Positions 46,540 to 57,959 of a stretch of DNA of 64,000 bases are shown here, piece after piece; position 1 is the first letter of the stretch, and each line of letters opens with the position of its first letter. This stretch comes from Misgurnus anguillicaudatus. Taxonomy: Eukaryota > Chordata > Actinopteri > Cypriniformes > Cobitidae. The notes beneath the pieces were generated by a model. It was not told where the DNA came from. It was given only the letters and a program-made list of their open reading frames with translations, and did not search any database. The DNA lies in the NCBI RefSeq assembly GCF_027580225.2, contig NC_073348.2, positions 24,231,001 to 24,295,000 of the forward strand, given 5' to 3'. Made by a program: the position numbers and the translations under genes.

Positions 46540-47840
46540 TATGGATGCATATCAGTTTGTTAGACATGACCATTTATTTTTTACCTAAATATCATAATCC
46601 ACACCTTAACGTTATTATTACAATACTTACATTTTCTGTTTAATCATTGGGAAAAAAAATATGGAAATTGTGTAGTTCTTACATCGTGTCCCACATTCAT
46701 GAAGTTTGACTGCATTTTCCCCACTCGACATAATTTAAATATTACGTTCATGAAATTAAAAAGGTGGCAATAATAACACCTTACTGAAATTAACTACTAA
46801 GTTATAAAGTTGTTTTTTTTACCTCGTTCATGTTTAATGAAAGTCGACTCAATTGACTCAATTGGGTAGACTGCTGCGCTTGCACGTAATATCCGACAGA
46901 GGGCGCTACAGCATTATTGAACACCTATTAATGCTGCAATAACTTTTTGGGTAAAAAAAAACTAAAATCTAGCAATTAAGCAAGAACATAACAACACCGG
47001 TGTTCACAACAGCCTCCTCATGTCACCTTACCCCGGTTCACCCACGGTAAGCTTAAAATACTGATTTATAATTTGCTGTCGGTACGAATGCGCGGGAAAG
47101 ACCAGTTTGACGTAATTTCACTTAGAGCCTCGTGGACTTCCATTTTTATGTTTTAAAAGAGAAAGAGGTTACAAATCGCAACTTTGATGAATCCAGCTGA
47201 GTGGAGCGATGTCATTGCTGTAGATTTACACTTCCGGTGTAAATATTCTTAGCATTGACTAAATATTTTCAAAGGCTTTCTCGGGTGGCTCTGTAACTTT
47301 ATTCCATTTACCCACCCAAAGCGTCGACCTGGCACCGCGCTAACCATCTGTCCGCAAAGAGCTGTGGCAAGACTCCACAGGTTCACCCTGCGGAGACTTC
47401 AACAGCATCATAATGTAAGGAGTCTGTTAAATCACTTTATAATGGACACTCCTCCATTTACCCCCACCCAGCCCTTTAAAACAGGTCAGTTTCCTAGAGT
47501 CAGCACTTTGGAAGTAGGGGGTTGGTTGCGGAGGGCATAAAGGCATTTTTATGGTCCCACAGGATCTCGCATTTATCTGCTTGAGGACATAAGTGCTTCT
47601 TTGCTGTGGCAGGCATAATCGACTACAGCCAACTACCAGGGCTCAGTGTTTATTTGTCGATCAAGTTGTGTAGCACGGTGGTAGACTTGGGTGGACCTGG
47701 CTCTGAAAGCAAGGCATTACTCTCGAGAAGAGTGCTGCCTGGGGATTTGGAAAATGCCTCTCCTATGCCTGATCCAAAAGCATTAGGGTAATAACAAACT
47801 AAGCAAAACACACAGTTTATGTTAATGCCAAAACAGAATG
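46540..47840. other. Region between the convergent npm1 and tlx3 ends
   Basis: No exon recognised. 47240-47580 is of balanced composition with no recognisable domain. Confidence 0.35.
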
Positions 47841-48754
47841 TTTATTACTTTTTGTCTGCTATTTACATATTTATCAAATACAAAGTATGATACACGGTTT
47901 GGGATGCAACAGCGCACCTTCATCACAGGAGCATCCAACAGCCACCTGCATGTAAATCTTTTATCTTAATGCATTCTTTCCCTCGCCGGACACTTGTGTC
48001 CCAGCATCGTATTCCGAGTTTCCCTCTGAGCTGTTTGGAATTGATGCTGAACAAATCTAACGGATAAAATAAATTGCAGCTACTCTGCGCGAGCTGGACG
48101 ATACATGCTATTCCTCAAATGGCTTGGATGTGCCGCCATAAAAAAGTAGCTGGTTAGCCCTTGGACCCTGAAAAGGTGAATCATGGTTTTATACCCAGGT
48201 TGATAATTCAGGAGGGAAACTTGACAGGAAGGATGATTTGAGAGCATGTGTTTCTATTTGTGTCCTGTTTATGTGTTTTCACAAATGGCCAGATGGGGGG
48301 CATGTAAGGTTGTGCAACTCGGATGATAAATAATTGATCAGATGTTACTTCTGCATTAATCTTGTACGGCTCTGAGTGGTGGAGAAACTACACAGGGGTG
48401 CGGACGGACAAATGGATGGTGGAGAAGAACGTGGGATCTGTAATGCGGCTGTTAGTCCGTAGGTTAGTGGAGTGCTGGAGGGTCAGCGGAGATGGCCCGT
48501 TCCTTTCTATAGGTCATTGCCACTGACCCTAATGGGAAAAATCTTCTGTACACACATACATCGTTCATCAAGTCCATATTTTTTTCTGCAGATGCTCCTG
48601 AAATGCAGAACCATTTAATTTATGTGAGCTCGCCTGCTGTGCGATGGCCAAAATTAGTTCCTCACTTTTTTGTGGAATGGAAAGGTCTCTCGGCTGGATG
48701 GAGATAAGGTCAACCAGCATCCTGGTCCATCAAAAAAAACCCGAGCATTGATAT
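47841..48754 (-). other. tlx3: tlx3 3' UTR (candidate)
   Basis: Below the tlx3 stop the minus strand is largely unique sequence and reaches an AATAAA (TTTATT on +) at 47846-47841. Taking that signal gives a 3' UTR of about 0.9 kb. The boundary is inferred. Confidence 0.45.
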
Positions 48755-51700
48755 TCATACAAGTGAGGTCACACCGCCAAGCTTGCCACTTTCCTCGCTG
48801 GCCCAAGGCTGTAGATTTTGAAGGGCAAACAGTGATGAGTTGTGGATGCAGAGCGGGTCAGATGGAACCGAGTCGGACAAGGACTTCTGAAAGGCGTCGT
48901 GCTGGAGTTGGATCATCAGGCGATTGGCCTGCTGGCGTTCTGCCTCCCTCTCCTCTGCCGTCTGGCGTCTGGCATTAGAAATGGAGAGAAGAAATTAGTT
49001 CAATGAAAGATAAAATGGACAGTAAATAAAATTAGATATTCTTTTTCCAATGCAAACAAATCTGGTTATATTTACACCAAGCACTACTGGGGTGAATCCA
49101 TCAAACAGCACTAAATTGTATATAAGCAGTGTCATTCACTTGAGTAAGCAGTACACTTCAAGTGCTAACATCTAAATAAACAAATTTAATCAAGTCAAAA
49201 TATTTAACATCAATCTAATGCATCAAGTTACACTAACCAAACGAATTGACATTTTAAAGGAACAAATCAGTAATTGTGTGATTTTTTTTTTTTTTTTTTG
49301 CTACACTAATTAATATATATAGTGATAGGACACTATTTGGATCGGCCGATATTTCAATTTTTTATTAATATTTTTTCCATCTACCAGTAATTTCTCTATT
49401 ACTTACACTGTAAAAAATTTGCTGTAATTATGCAGCTGGTTGCCAGTAACTTACTGTAGAAGATAAATACTGAAAATGTTTCCTGTTCATTTAACTTTGA
49501 ACAAACTGTTGCCAGTAAATAACATAAATGTAAAATCTACAGTAAGTTACTGGCAGCTAGTTGCCAGTAACACCCAATAATACTGTAATTTCTACAGAAA
49601 TTTTTTACAGTGTAGTGTCTGACAGACAGTAAAATGACCAATCATTATTCACTTTTATGTCACACACCACAGTAGTTCAACACACTTATTCAACCCGTAC
49701 TGTGAGATGTCAGATCCACATTAATTATGTCTTGTAAATAATGTTTTAAGAACTTTTTTACACTGTAAAAAATTTGTAGAAATTACAGTATTACTGTGAA
49801 TTACTGGTAACTAGCTGCCATTAACTTACTGTAGATTTTACAGTTATTTTATCATTTTGTACAAAGTTAAATGAACATGAAACATTTTCAGTCTTTATCT
49901 TCTACAGTAAGTTTCTAGCAACCAGCTGTAATTTTTGTACATTTTTACAGTATAAATGTCATGCATAACAAATTTTTTTAGTTTTACCAAATATCTGTTT
50001 GTCTCTTATTTACTGTAATAACATTTGTTTTATATCGGCTTCAGATTGTGGCCATACAGCTTTCATAATATCGGTGGATATATATATATATATATATAAA
50101 ATATTTGACTTGCATAACCAATTTGTTAAACTTGCATGCAGCATTACATATTTTTACAGTGAATTTGTGTGATATCGATATGCAAATATATAATAGTGGC
50201 ATTTTAATCAACAATTTTGAATAAATCCACTTACAGTTTATAGATCTTTTGCTCTAAAATATGCCAAATTTTTATCACACAGTATTTGCTTTAAACATTT
50301 TATTCTTAAAAAAACTGCCTTTTTTATAATCCCAGAATTATGTTATAAATTCAAACAGTATTTACTGCTGTGTGATTCCTGATACTAATTTGGTTTATTG
50401 TGTTTTAAAAATAAATCTTTTTTTATATTTCCAGGTACAGATTCAGTAGATGAAATTCCTGCAACTAGAAGGACATGCCAACAGAAACACTAAGGTCATG
50501 GGTTTGATGTAGAGAACTGTTTAAATGTGATTTTAATGTGTGTTGAATGCATTGTTAGTCTCTGAATAAGTTAGTAAGCTAAATGAATGAATATAGTAGT
50601 GTTATATTATTTAAAAAGGCCTGAATCATATAGCCAACCCTGTTTTGCTTACTTCAATTATTAGTTTGTTAAAGTGTGTTAAAGTAAATAAGCTAATGAA
50701 AGTTGAAGTCAATTTTAACTACATTTTCAGGGAAAACTATGAAAAATGTGTATGTTGGCAAATTTATTGTAAACTGTGTTAATGTTTGCAATGACAGTGT
50801 TCTGTTCTGCTTTGTCCTCCATGTCTGGTTACATGCTGCATATTTTAATCTATTTGTCTATTTGAAAAATGTAGTGTTTCATTATGATACTAAGATATTA
50901 CATGAGTATTAATATCTCTTTTTCTTTCTGTCTCACCTCCACTTAGTCCTGCGGTTCTGAAACCAGGTTTTGACCTGGGCGTCTGTCATCTTCAGAGTTT
51001 TGGCCAGGGCGGCTCTTTCAGCACTAGCCAGATATTTCTGTCTGTGGAAGCGTTTCTCCAGCTCACAGATCTGCACTCGGGAGAAGGACGTGCGGGGCTT
51101 CTTCCTCTTAGGTGGCGTGCGGTTCTGGTACGGGTGGCCGATACGCCGGGCCACAGTGAATGGGGTCAGAGCTGCTGTAAGTGTGAAGGAAAAAGCTAAG
51201 GTAAGAGATGGGAGGGCAGGACAGGACACATAGCCTATAGGACAGGTCCTATTTTTATCTAAAAAATAATATTTCTACAGCATACTGTATAGATGATACA
51301 GTATTTAAAAGCACCCACTCACCCAAGATCTTTTTTATTTCTTTAAATGTATCTTTAAAACTGCTAACCAATAAATGTAGTTTCTTATTTCCTGAATTAA
51401 TTAATTTAGATATTGTATTAAGTTTAAATATTGTGAGAACAGAGTGCCCAGTCCCACAAAACGAGATGCGTAACATTCCCATAATGAAGGGACAAAGGAA
51501 ATTTATTCTGTTAATATTTTAGGTTGGAAAATGACCTTTATTTCTTTTCCTTGAAAGAATGTTATAAGAAATAAAGAGCTTTTTCTACAGTGATAAAGCT
51601 ATTGGTTTTAAGGCTTGTGAAAATGTGTGGTGATTCTGCCTCTTGTTAAACAAAAGGAAAACTGTGCTCTTCATATTTTTAATTACCCCATATCATCATG

Positions 51701-53723
51701 CACTTTTTAGATGTCAAATTAGTTTCAGGTGATTTATGTTATTGATTGAAACATGCTGGAAACATCATAAATAGATGGATTGCTTTTGCTCTTAGTATTT
51801 ATTGAGAGGCCTGTGCTCAGGTTACACAAGTGCTTACAATCTGCACACAAAACATATTAATGTTGCATTAAATGCAAACAGCAGCTGTTCTCCTAATGAT
51901 TGTATAGTTTATTCGTATAATTCAGTATATTGCTAATTTATTTATTACCTAAAACACAGCGCAGAAGAGAGAGAGAGCGCCTTTAGGTGCCAATAAATAA
52001 AGCTTCTGAAATATTGATACGTCTTTCTAACGGCATAGCGTTCTGCATTTGCTACAGAATAAAGAAAGCTGGTGATTAATGTGACAGCTTAAAACTGCTT
52101 ACATTCAAGAGTATACATTCATATGCAAAAAAGGTGTTTACACTAAATAAAGCATACCTCCCTGTTTACTTAGCTGTGTTGAGTAAATAATAAAAAAACG
52201 CGCTTCTTATTTTAAATAGGCCAAATTGCCCGTGTTTCATATTATATGTATTAGTTAGCCTACACGTGTGATAATTCAATCTTAAAATTGTATATATGTT
52301 TTAAATGTAAATTCGTGCAAAAGTGTCTCTCAAAAGATGTTAAGACACTTCAGCTCAAGCGGAAAGCTTTGAGTTGTTGACTCTCTGTTGCCCTTTTTCA
52401 TCGTTTTTCCCCTAACATGATTGTAACCGGTTCAGGTGCTTCATGCTTTTACTCTGCCTTCACGGTCAAAGCTAAAACGAGTTACTGAGCCTCATCCATT
52501 CAAGCAATCTGCCGAAATGCAGGATCAAGTTTCCCAGGCAGACGGTGTAACATTTACGCGATCGAAACCTCCATCAATTAATTCTTATGATAGCGTTGAC
52601 GTGAAAACAGCAGCACAGTTTAAAACAGCAGCACAGTTTAAAATAACTGCAATTACTCTTCACAGTTTTTATACACTTAGCCTGCGCTATTTGTGGGTTC
52701 TTAAAAACAGATGTGTTATGTCTTATCGCGGTTTAACGACAATAATAATGGTTTGTATTACCAACAAAAATATTGGAAATAATAATAATCACGATATTTC
52801 CAACTATTTGGCATTTTTCTAGCTATTGCTAATGTCCTTGGTATTATTATTGCTAATTTGTTGGCAATAATAATAAAAAAAAAACATAAAGATGTGGCTT
52901 TTCTTTTTAGCTTTCTCTTTTAATAAAGCCATCACGTGGAGACTTTGTATACAATTATAAAATTAAATTAAATAGGAGGGACATAACAAGTGTTCGTTGT
53001 CAAATGACATTAAATAATTTTCCGAATTGAATTTGTTTTACTTGAAATGTCTTTAAATTCCGTGTTTCTTGAATTATAGACTTAAGAAATACATGTACTT
53101 ACTACCGACATTTTAAACATCACAGATACGTTTAATTTACATAAAACGCGCTGCATAAAAGTTTGTTTATTTATAATATCTAGGCCTGTCTTGTTATTAT
53201 CCAAATTATGAGATCTGGCGTTTTATTGTCGTTGAAGCTAACATCAGAACAAATTAGAAATACGAATTATTTATTTACCTGCAAACCTGTCTTTTGCGAA
53301 TCGTTGACTGCTGTCCATCCAGGGAAAACTGAGGCTCCCAAGTCCGGGTACTGCGCTTGCCATGGGTGGAGGCACGGCCGCGGTCAGCGGCCTGTGAGCC
53401 GGAACCCTAATCACTCCTCCGGGTGCAAGGGTCAAGTTCACTCCATATGGACTGGAGTCCTCGTATGGACTCGCGATTCCGTGAAACGTGCCGGTTAGTG
53501 TCGTGTATGGCGTTGCGCTCGCTCCCGTTGGACTCCCGAGATGATAACTGCCTCCGCTCGTACTACTGCTGCTGGTCTCTGAACTATTCCTCGTCGAGTT
53601 CTGTTGTGACTCTTGGTCGGTACCGCTAAGTATTTGATCAATGCCGAAGCTGATGGGTTCATGTTGGGTCGGTTGAGATGTTTGACTGGTGCCACTTGGG
53701 CTGGAGCTTGGGGCTCGGTCCAT
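48755..53723 (-). CDS. tlx3: T-cell leukaemia homeobox protein 3 (TLX3), 3 coding exons
   Basis: Minus-strand exons: 53723-53279 (445 nt), 51174-50937 (238 nt) and 48968-48755 (214 nt); 897 nt, 298 aa, GT-AG introns, phases 1 and 2. TLX3 is a nuclear homeodomain factor that specifies excitatory sensory and hindbrain neurons. Residues 21-32 ([12 protein letters not shown]) form the EH1 repressor motif, and FPWM (133-136) is the PBX-binding-type motif. The homeodomain spans about 172-231, with Thr218 at homeodomain position 47 (TWFQNRR), the TLX family signature, and Asn222 at position 51. Exon 3 gives the tail from [11 protein letters not shown] to VTSLV. The ATG at 53723 was chosen because an in-frame GTG three codons upstream is not a credible start and the ATG has A at -3 and G at +4. 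TLX1 and TLX2 fit the N-terminus and tail less well. It runs tail-to-tail with npm1. Confidence 0.95.
49406..49612. repeat. ACTGTAAAAA MITE, family D copy 2
   Basis: CACTGTAAAAAATTTGCTGT to AAATTTTTTACAGTG, strongly palindromic around the AACAAACTGTTGCC centre. It lies in tlx3 intron 2. Confidence 0.85.
49761..49951. repeat. ACTGTAAAAA MITE, family D copy 3
   Basis: Same family, 148 bp from copy 2 and inverted in internal order; CACTGTAAAAAATTTGTAGA at the left, TACATTTTTACAGT at the right. It lies in tlx3 intron 2. Confidence 0.82.
49952..50936 (-). other. tlx3 intron 2, remaining part
   Basis: AT-rich. A short (TA)n lies near 50081-50097 and a SINE B-box-like fragment (AAGGTCATGGGTTTGAT) near 50492-50510. 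No exon. Confidence 0.4.
51175..53278 (-). other. tlx3 intron 1
   Basis: No repeat copies of the families above and no extra exon. The 128-residue frame at 52436-52822 includes a KTAAQF direct duplication (52609-52638) but no domain. Confidence 0.45.
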
Positions 53724-54149
53724 CCTCAACACCCGAACCTTTCCAGCGCCTTTGAGTTTAGGCTATTCCACAGACAATTTAAGACTGCCCTAAAATTGCA
53801 AAACGGATCAACAACGCTACGTTTGTGTAAATGGGAACCGTCCGTATTATCTACTTTAGTAATCTATTAGTCCAGCAGGTAGAAGTCTTTACTCGAGATG
53901 GCTTGGACGCATTCGTCTGTGGATGAAAAGTTTTTGGCACGAGGACTTGGCAGATTTCTGGCACTTGCGGGGTCTCTCTCTCTTCCCACTGGATCCCTGC
54001 TCGGAGCTTGTGGTGCTCTTCTCCTCTTTGATTGGACAGTGGCGAATCTTTCTCTCCTCATTGGCTTGTTACAAGCCACGAAACATAACGGGCATTGTGA
54101 CATCATTCTTTAAAAATGCAAATCGTTTACTTCTCAATTTCTGTATTGG
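53724..54149 (-). promoter_or_regulatory. tlx3: tlx3 5' UTR and TATA-less promoter with three CCAAT boxes
   Basis: Read on the minus strand, CCAAT boxes lie at 54149-54145, 54064-54060 and 54035-54031, all in the coding orientation and 300-430 nt upstream of the start codon. No TATA box is seen at a suitable spacing. Clustered CCAAT boxes suggest NF-Y-type activation with a start site near 53.95-53.98 kb; that position is inferred. Confidence 0.5.
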
Positions 54150-55430
54150 TCTGATGGTCAAGCGTCTCTTTATTATCGACATGACAACATAATTATATTA
54201 GCTTACGAATTATATATACATGTATTTATTTATATATTTATTTTCCAAAATAAAATATGGTGCTTATCAGGAAAATTAAGTATTAAAAATTAACTGTTAT
54301 TTAGGCTACCAAATGCTTTTATTTGAACAACTGTTACTAAATCTCAAATCTAAGTAATGGTCATCTTTGCTTGTCTGTGTAAGAAAGAGATTCTAAGTGA
54401 TCACAATTTAATCCAAGTCTCATTTGAGAAAAGCATCGAGTTAAATTTTTGTCATCTTCCCTAAATGAGAAAATCTAAAGCGATATATGTATTAAAACTT
54501 AGGACACTTTCTTATCTATTCAGGCTTAAAATAATATTATCAACAACAACAATAAAATCATTATAATGATAATAAAGAGAACACAATAATAGAGATCGTA
54601 ATAAATCTTTTCTTTCTCTTCTTTGGCTATTAATAATTTGATATAGCCTCCAGGAACGGGAGGATTGTTTTTGACCTCAAAGCTGCCCTCAACCTTTTTT
54701 CTAATGTGTCAATCAACTTCAAACTCTTTCACGTTCTTATTGGATGAAATAAGAACTAATTAAATATCCTATTTATTTATTTTTCTATGGAGCAGTTCTG
54801 ACATAACTCTTTGATTCTTTATTGAAAATTATTGGAATTTCGTTATATTATTATAGAATAAGAAAATAATAGCTACTAATAATGGTGATAATTATTATTA
54901 CTTTAATTATTATATAGGACAATAACAATATAGAAAAGTTCATATTTTAATACCCCAAGTTTCAATTTTATGTTTTTTTATGTTTTTGTTCTCCAGGTAA
55001 ATTCCTATTACAAATTCTAATTTTTTTAAGAACATATGGACGCATAGAGATTTTCGGATATGTTCAACCTAATGCAACGCAATTGCATTATTTTTGGATA
55101 TTAAACGTAATTTGGTTTTCACAAAAAATAAATATTTTATTTTATTTTAATTGGTCTTAAACAATGGTTCCAGATAGCTAGTTGCTATTATTAAAACTTA
55201 GTCATTTCATGCAAGCCACCAATTTCGACGTGTTTTTAAAAGCACAGCAATAATGTAGTTTCAGATAAATATATTCTAATACATTTAGATTATTGTGTTT
55301 ACCATTTATCGTTTGTAATTATCAAGTACTCCTATCATAATTTCAACAATCTTAAAATGCTCTTTATCTATTACATCCGGTAACAGTCGTCTTCATAACT
55401 GTGCGAAAATAAGGAGACAATGTTGGCGCT
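54150..55430. other. AT-rich upstream flank of tlx3
   Basis: AT-rich sequence without paired repeat ends or exons. Confidence 0.35.
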
Positions 55431-55439
55431 TGGAAAGCA

Positions 55440-55760
55440 CTCCCATGCGCTTATTTAATCGGGAGTGTTGGGACACCCGATCTTCTGACAGTGGATCTAA
55501 GTGGTTCCTTGTAATCTGCCACATAAAAATGATTATGCTCTTTTGGCCTGGCCGCCGCGTTTGATTAGCTTTAGGGGTGGGAGCTGGTGTGGAGCAAATC
55601 CGTTTACTTTGAAGTAGTTGATATTTTAATAGACCATTAGTGAGTGCTGACGCTAAAAAGCCTTGTTCCCCGGGGATCTTGGACCTGTCCAGTGGCTGAA
55701 GGCGCTTACGTCATCCTGTGATGCTTGCAGTTGACCCATGGTCACAGTTGAGCTCTTAGC
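55440..55760. promoter_or_regulatory. Candidate conserved non-coding element upstream of tlx3
   Basis: About 320 bp of balanced, repeat-free sequence abruptly bounded by AT-rich DNA, with homeodomain/TAAT-like and GATTA cores (GTTTGATTAGCTTTAGGG). No open frame with a domain. Position 1.7 kb upstream of the tlx3 start fits an enhancer; conservation cannot be tested here. Confidence 0.4.
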
Positions 55761-55799
55761 CTATTTGCTTTAATGTCGTCAGACTGTCTGTCTATCTGC

Positions 55800-55800
<1 letters not shown>

Positions 55801-55897
<97 letters not shown>
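55801..55897. repeat. (AGAT)24 microsatellite
   Basis: Uninterrupted AGAT tetranucleotides over 97 bp. Confidence 0.98.
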
Positions 55898-56739
55898 CTC
55901 TTAAAAGATAAAGACTTTAAAGGGTATAAAGGGTTCCTAACAGTGATGCCATAAAATAACAATTTTTGGCTTCCCGAAATAACTTTTAAGGTTTTTAAAA
56001 GAACAATTTCTTACTATTTATAGTCTTGATTATAAAGAACATTTTGAGAAAGTTTTTGTGGAATCATAGCATGACAAATAACTTTACAAAATTTTATTTG
56101 AACACAGATAGCAGATGACAGGATCCTCAGGTTTAAAGCCTCTCTGTCATTTTTATATAACAAAAAGTTGTTCTAACCCTAAACCCAAGCGAAAATGGTA
56201 AAAAAAACATAAAACAAATGAGAAAACAATAAACAAAACGTCACGAAACGACTCGCCACACAAGTGAATGGGAAGGACCGGCGCACCACATGCACGCAAA
56301 ATCGGAATTTGGCATATCTATTGCACGATAATGACACTGCGTGTCATTTGTACGCATCTTGGTGAGAACGGGTAGGTATACTACATGTCGGCTTTTGACA
56401 CCAATTAAAATAGACCTATTTCAGAAATCTCTTTGTATTTTGCAATTTTAAATGATTGAGGCTTATAAGTAAAATATTAAAATGATTAAATAATCTTTGA
56501 AACGCATCTGTTTTCTTTCCTTTATATATAAAAAGTACTGCGTAAACATCCTTAATATTTCGTGCTTCAGATGTCCCAGCAAACAGTGCGTGTCAAACTG
56601 TTTCACCTCGCGCGCTAGGAGAGCTCGGACCCACTCCTTGGCTTTGACCCGTGCAGCCAATTTAGAACCCGAGAATCAATAGATTGATGAAAACTGAATT
56701 AAAAGCGTGAAATCCCTAGCTCGAAGAGCAAATAAAGGA

Positions 56740-57300
56740 ATAGTTGGCGAATTGTTGGAGTAATTACCGGGATCTGCATACGAGCGGGTGCGCGTGCCAC
56801 CCTGCCCCCGGCGCTGTTTTTATTGCGCGTGTCTGCCGTTATCAATTCCGCCGAACATTTTAAATGGGAGTCTGGCAGGCCCGCAGTATAAAAGCGCTCA
56901 GATAATATGCAAAAAAGACGACGCTGCTTTTGAATAATAAATGACGCACTTTTATAGCGGCTTTAAAACACCTGTGATGCTACGATATGAAAAGACCATG
57001 ATAAGTAATAGTGCATTTAAAAAGGATCTAGTATGTTTTTATTACTATATTTTAAAAAGCATAGAGTGAGAGAGACGGCAGGAAGGAAATGGGCTGAATG
57101 AGGAGGGGCTGGGAGCGAGAGAGATATCTGTATTATTGCAATAAAAGGCAAGAAAAAGTGAAAGGCGCCGAAATTCCCTCCCAGCGAAATACCCTGCTTA
57201 ATGAAAGTTTAGAGTCTCTCTCTCTCTCTCACTGCGCCAAGCGCGTCTCTGCCCATGAAATATTAACTAAAATGTTATATAAAGCTCAGCGCCTAATGTC
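56740..57300. promoter_or_regulatory. Candidate conserved non-coding region with TATA-like motifs
   Basis: Balanced, repeat-free sequence containing TATAAAAG (56887-56894) and, further on, TATATAAAG near 57276. It is CpG-containing at 56785-56850. No coding frame with a recognisable domain follows, so this is either a tlx3 regulatory element or a non-coding RNA promoter; neither is shown. Confidence 0.35.
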
Positions 57301-57735
57301 CTTTATGGCTTTTCTTTGTTTTTCTTGTTGTTGTTCTTGCTTATTATTCTTGGACTGTAATAGAACTCCTTTTAATTTGGTTTACATGGTGCGTCATCTG
57401 CGCCTTCTGCAAGTCTCTGCAAGCTTCTTTCTTTTCACATTTATCGTTGACTCATTTTATATGAAGACTTCAGACATATATTCAAACTGCACATAGTGTA
57501 TTTTCGTCCCCGCAAATATCCCACTGAGAGATTCACAGTTATCCAAGTTACAGGACTTTATTAAAGAAACACCTTACGTGAGAATATTCTGAGATATTTC
57601 ACATAATCGGATAAAACGTACAATTTAAAGACGGATGGATCTTAGATCTGATTAATTTTAGCCCTGTACTCGTAATTGTGTGTAAATTGTCACAGTTTTG
57701 ACTTTCTGCTCATTGACTTTGTTACACGGAGGTTG

Positions 57736-57955
57736 CACTGTAAAAATATGCAGCATTTTTGTCAAATCAACATATATTTTTATGTTACTTTAACTTAAAA
57801 AATTAACTTGATTTTATAAGTTATGTCAACTTTTCACCAACCCAAAATTAAAATAGTAGGTTGAATTTAAGTCGGTTTAACTTCAAGCTGTATTAGTAAA
57901 TGCATTAGTTAAAACAAACTAACATTGAGCTAAGTCATTTTTTAGCACTGTTCGT
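57736..57955. repeat. ACTGTAAAAA MITE, family B copy 2
   Basis: CACTGTAAAAATATGCAGCA followed by TCAAATCAACATATATTTTT matches the order seen at 10726-10906; the right end near TTTTTTAGCACTG is diverged. Confidence 0.65.
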
Positions 57956-57959
57956 GTTT

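Noticed and set aside
50970..51233. Plus-strand frame over the homeobox exon
   Set aside because: It is the antisense shadow of tlx3 exon 2.
53724..53732. Upstream in-frame start for tlx3 giving three extra residues
   Set aside because: The codon is GTG, not ATG; the following ATG has a good context.
53208..53870. Plus-strand frames opposite tlx3 exon 1
   Set aside because: Antisense of real coding sequence with no independent support.
57098..57496. 132-residue open frame with a hydrophobic stretch
   Set aside because: Composition follows T-rich DNA; no domain, and the region looks regulatory rather than coding.
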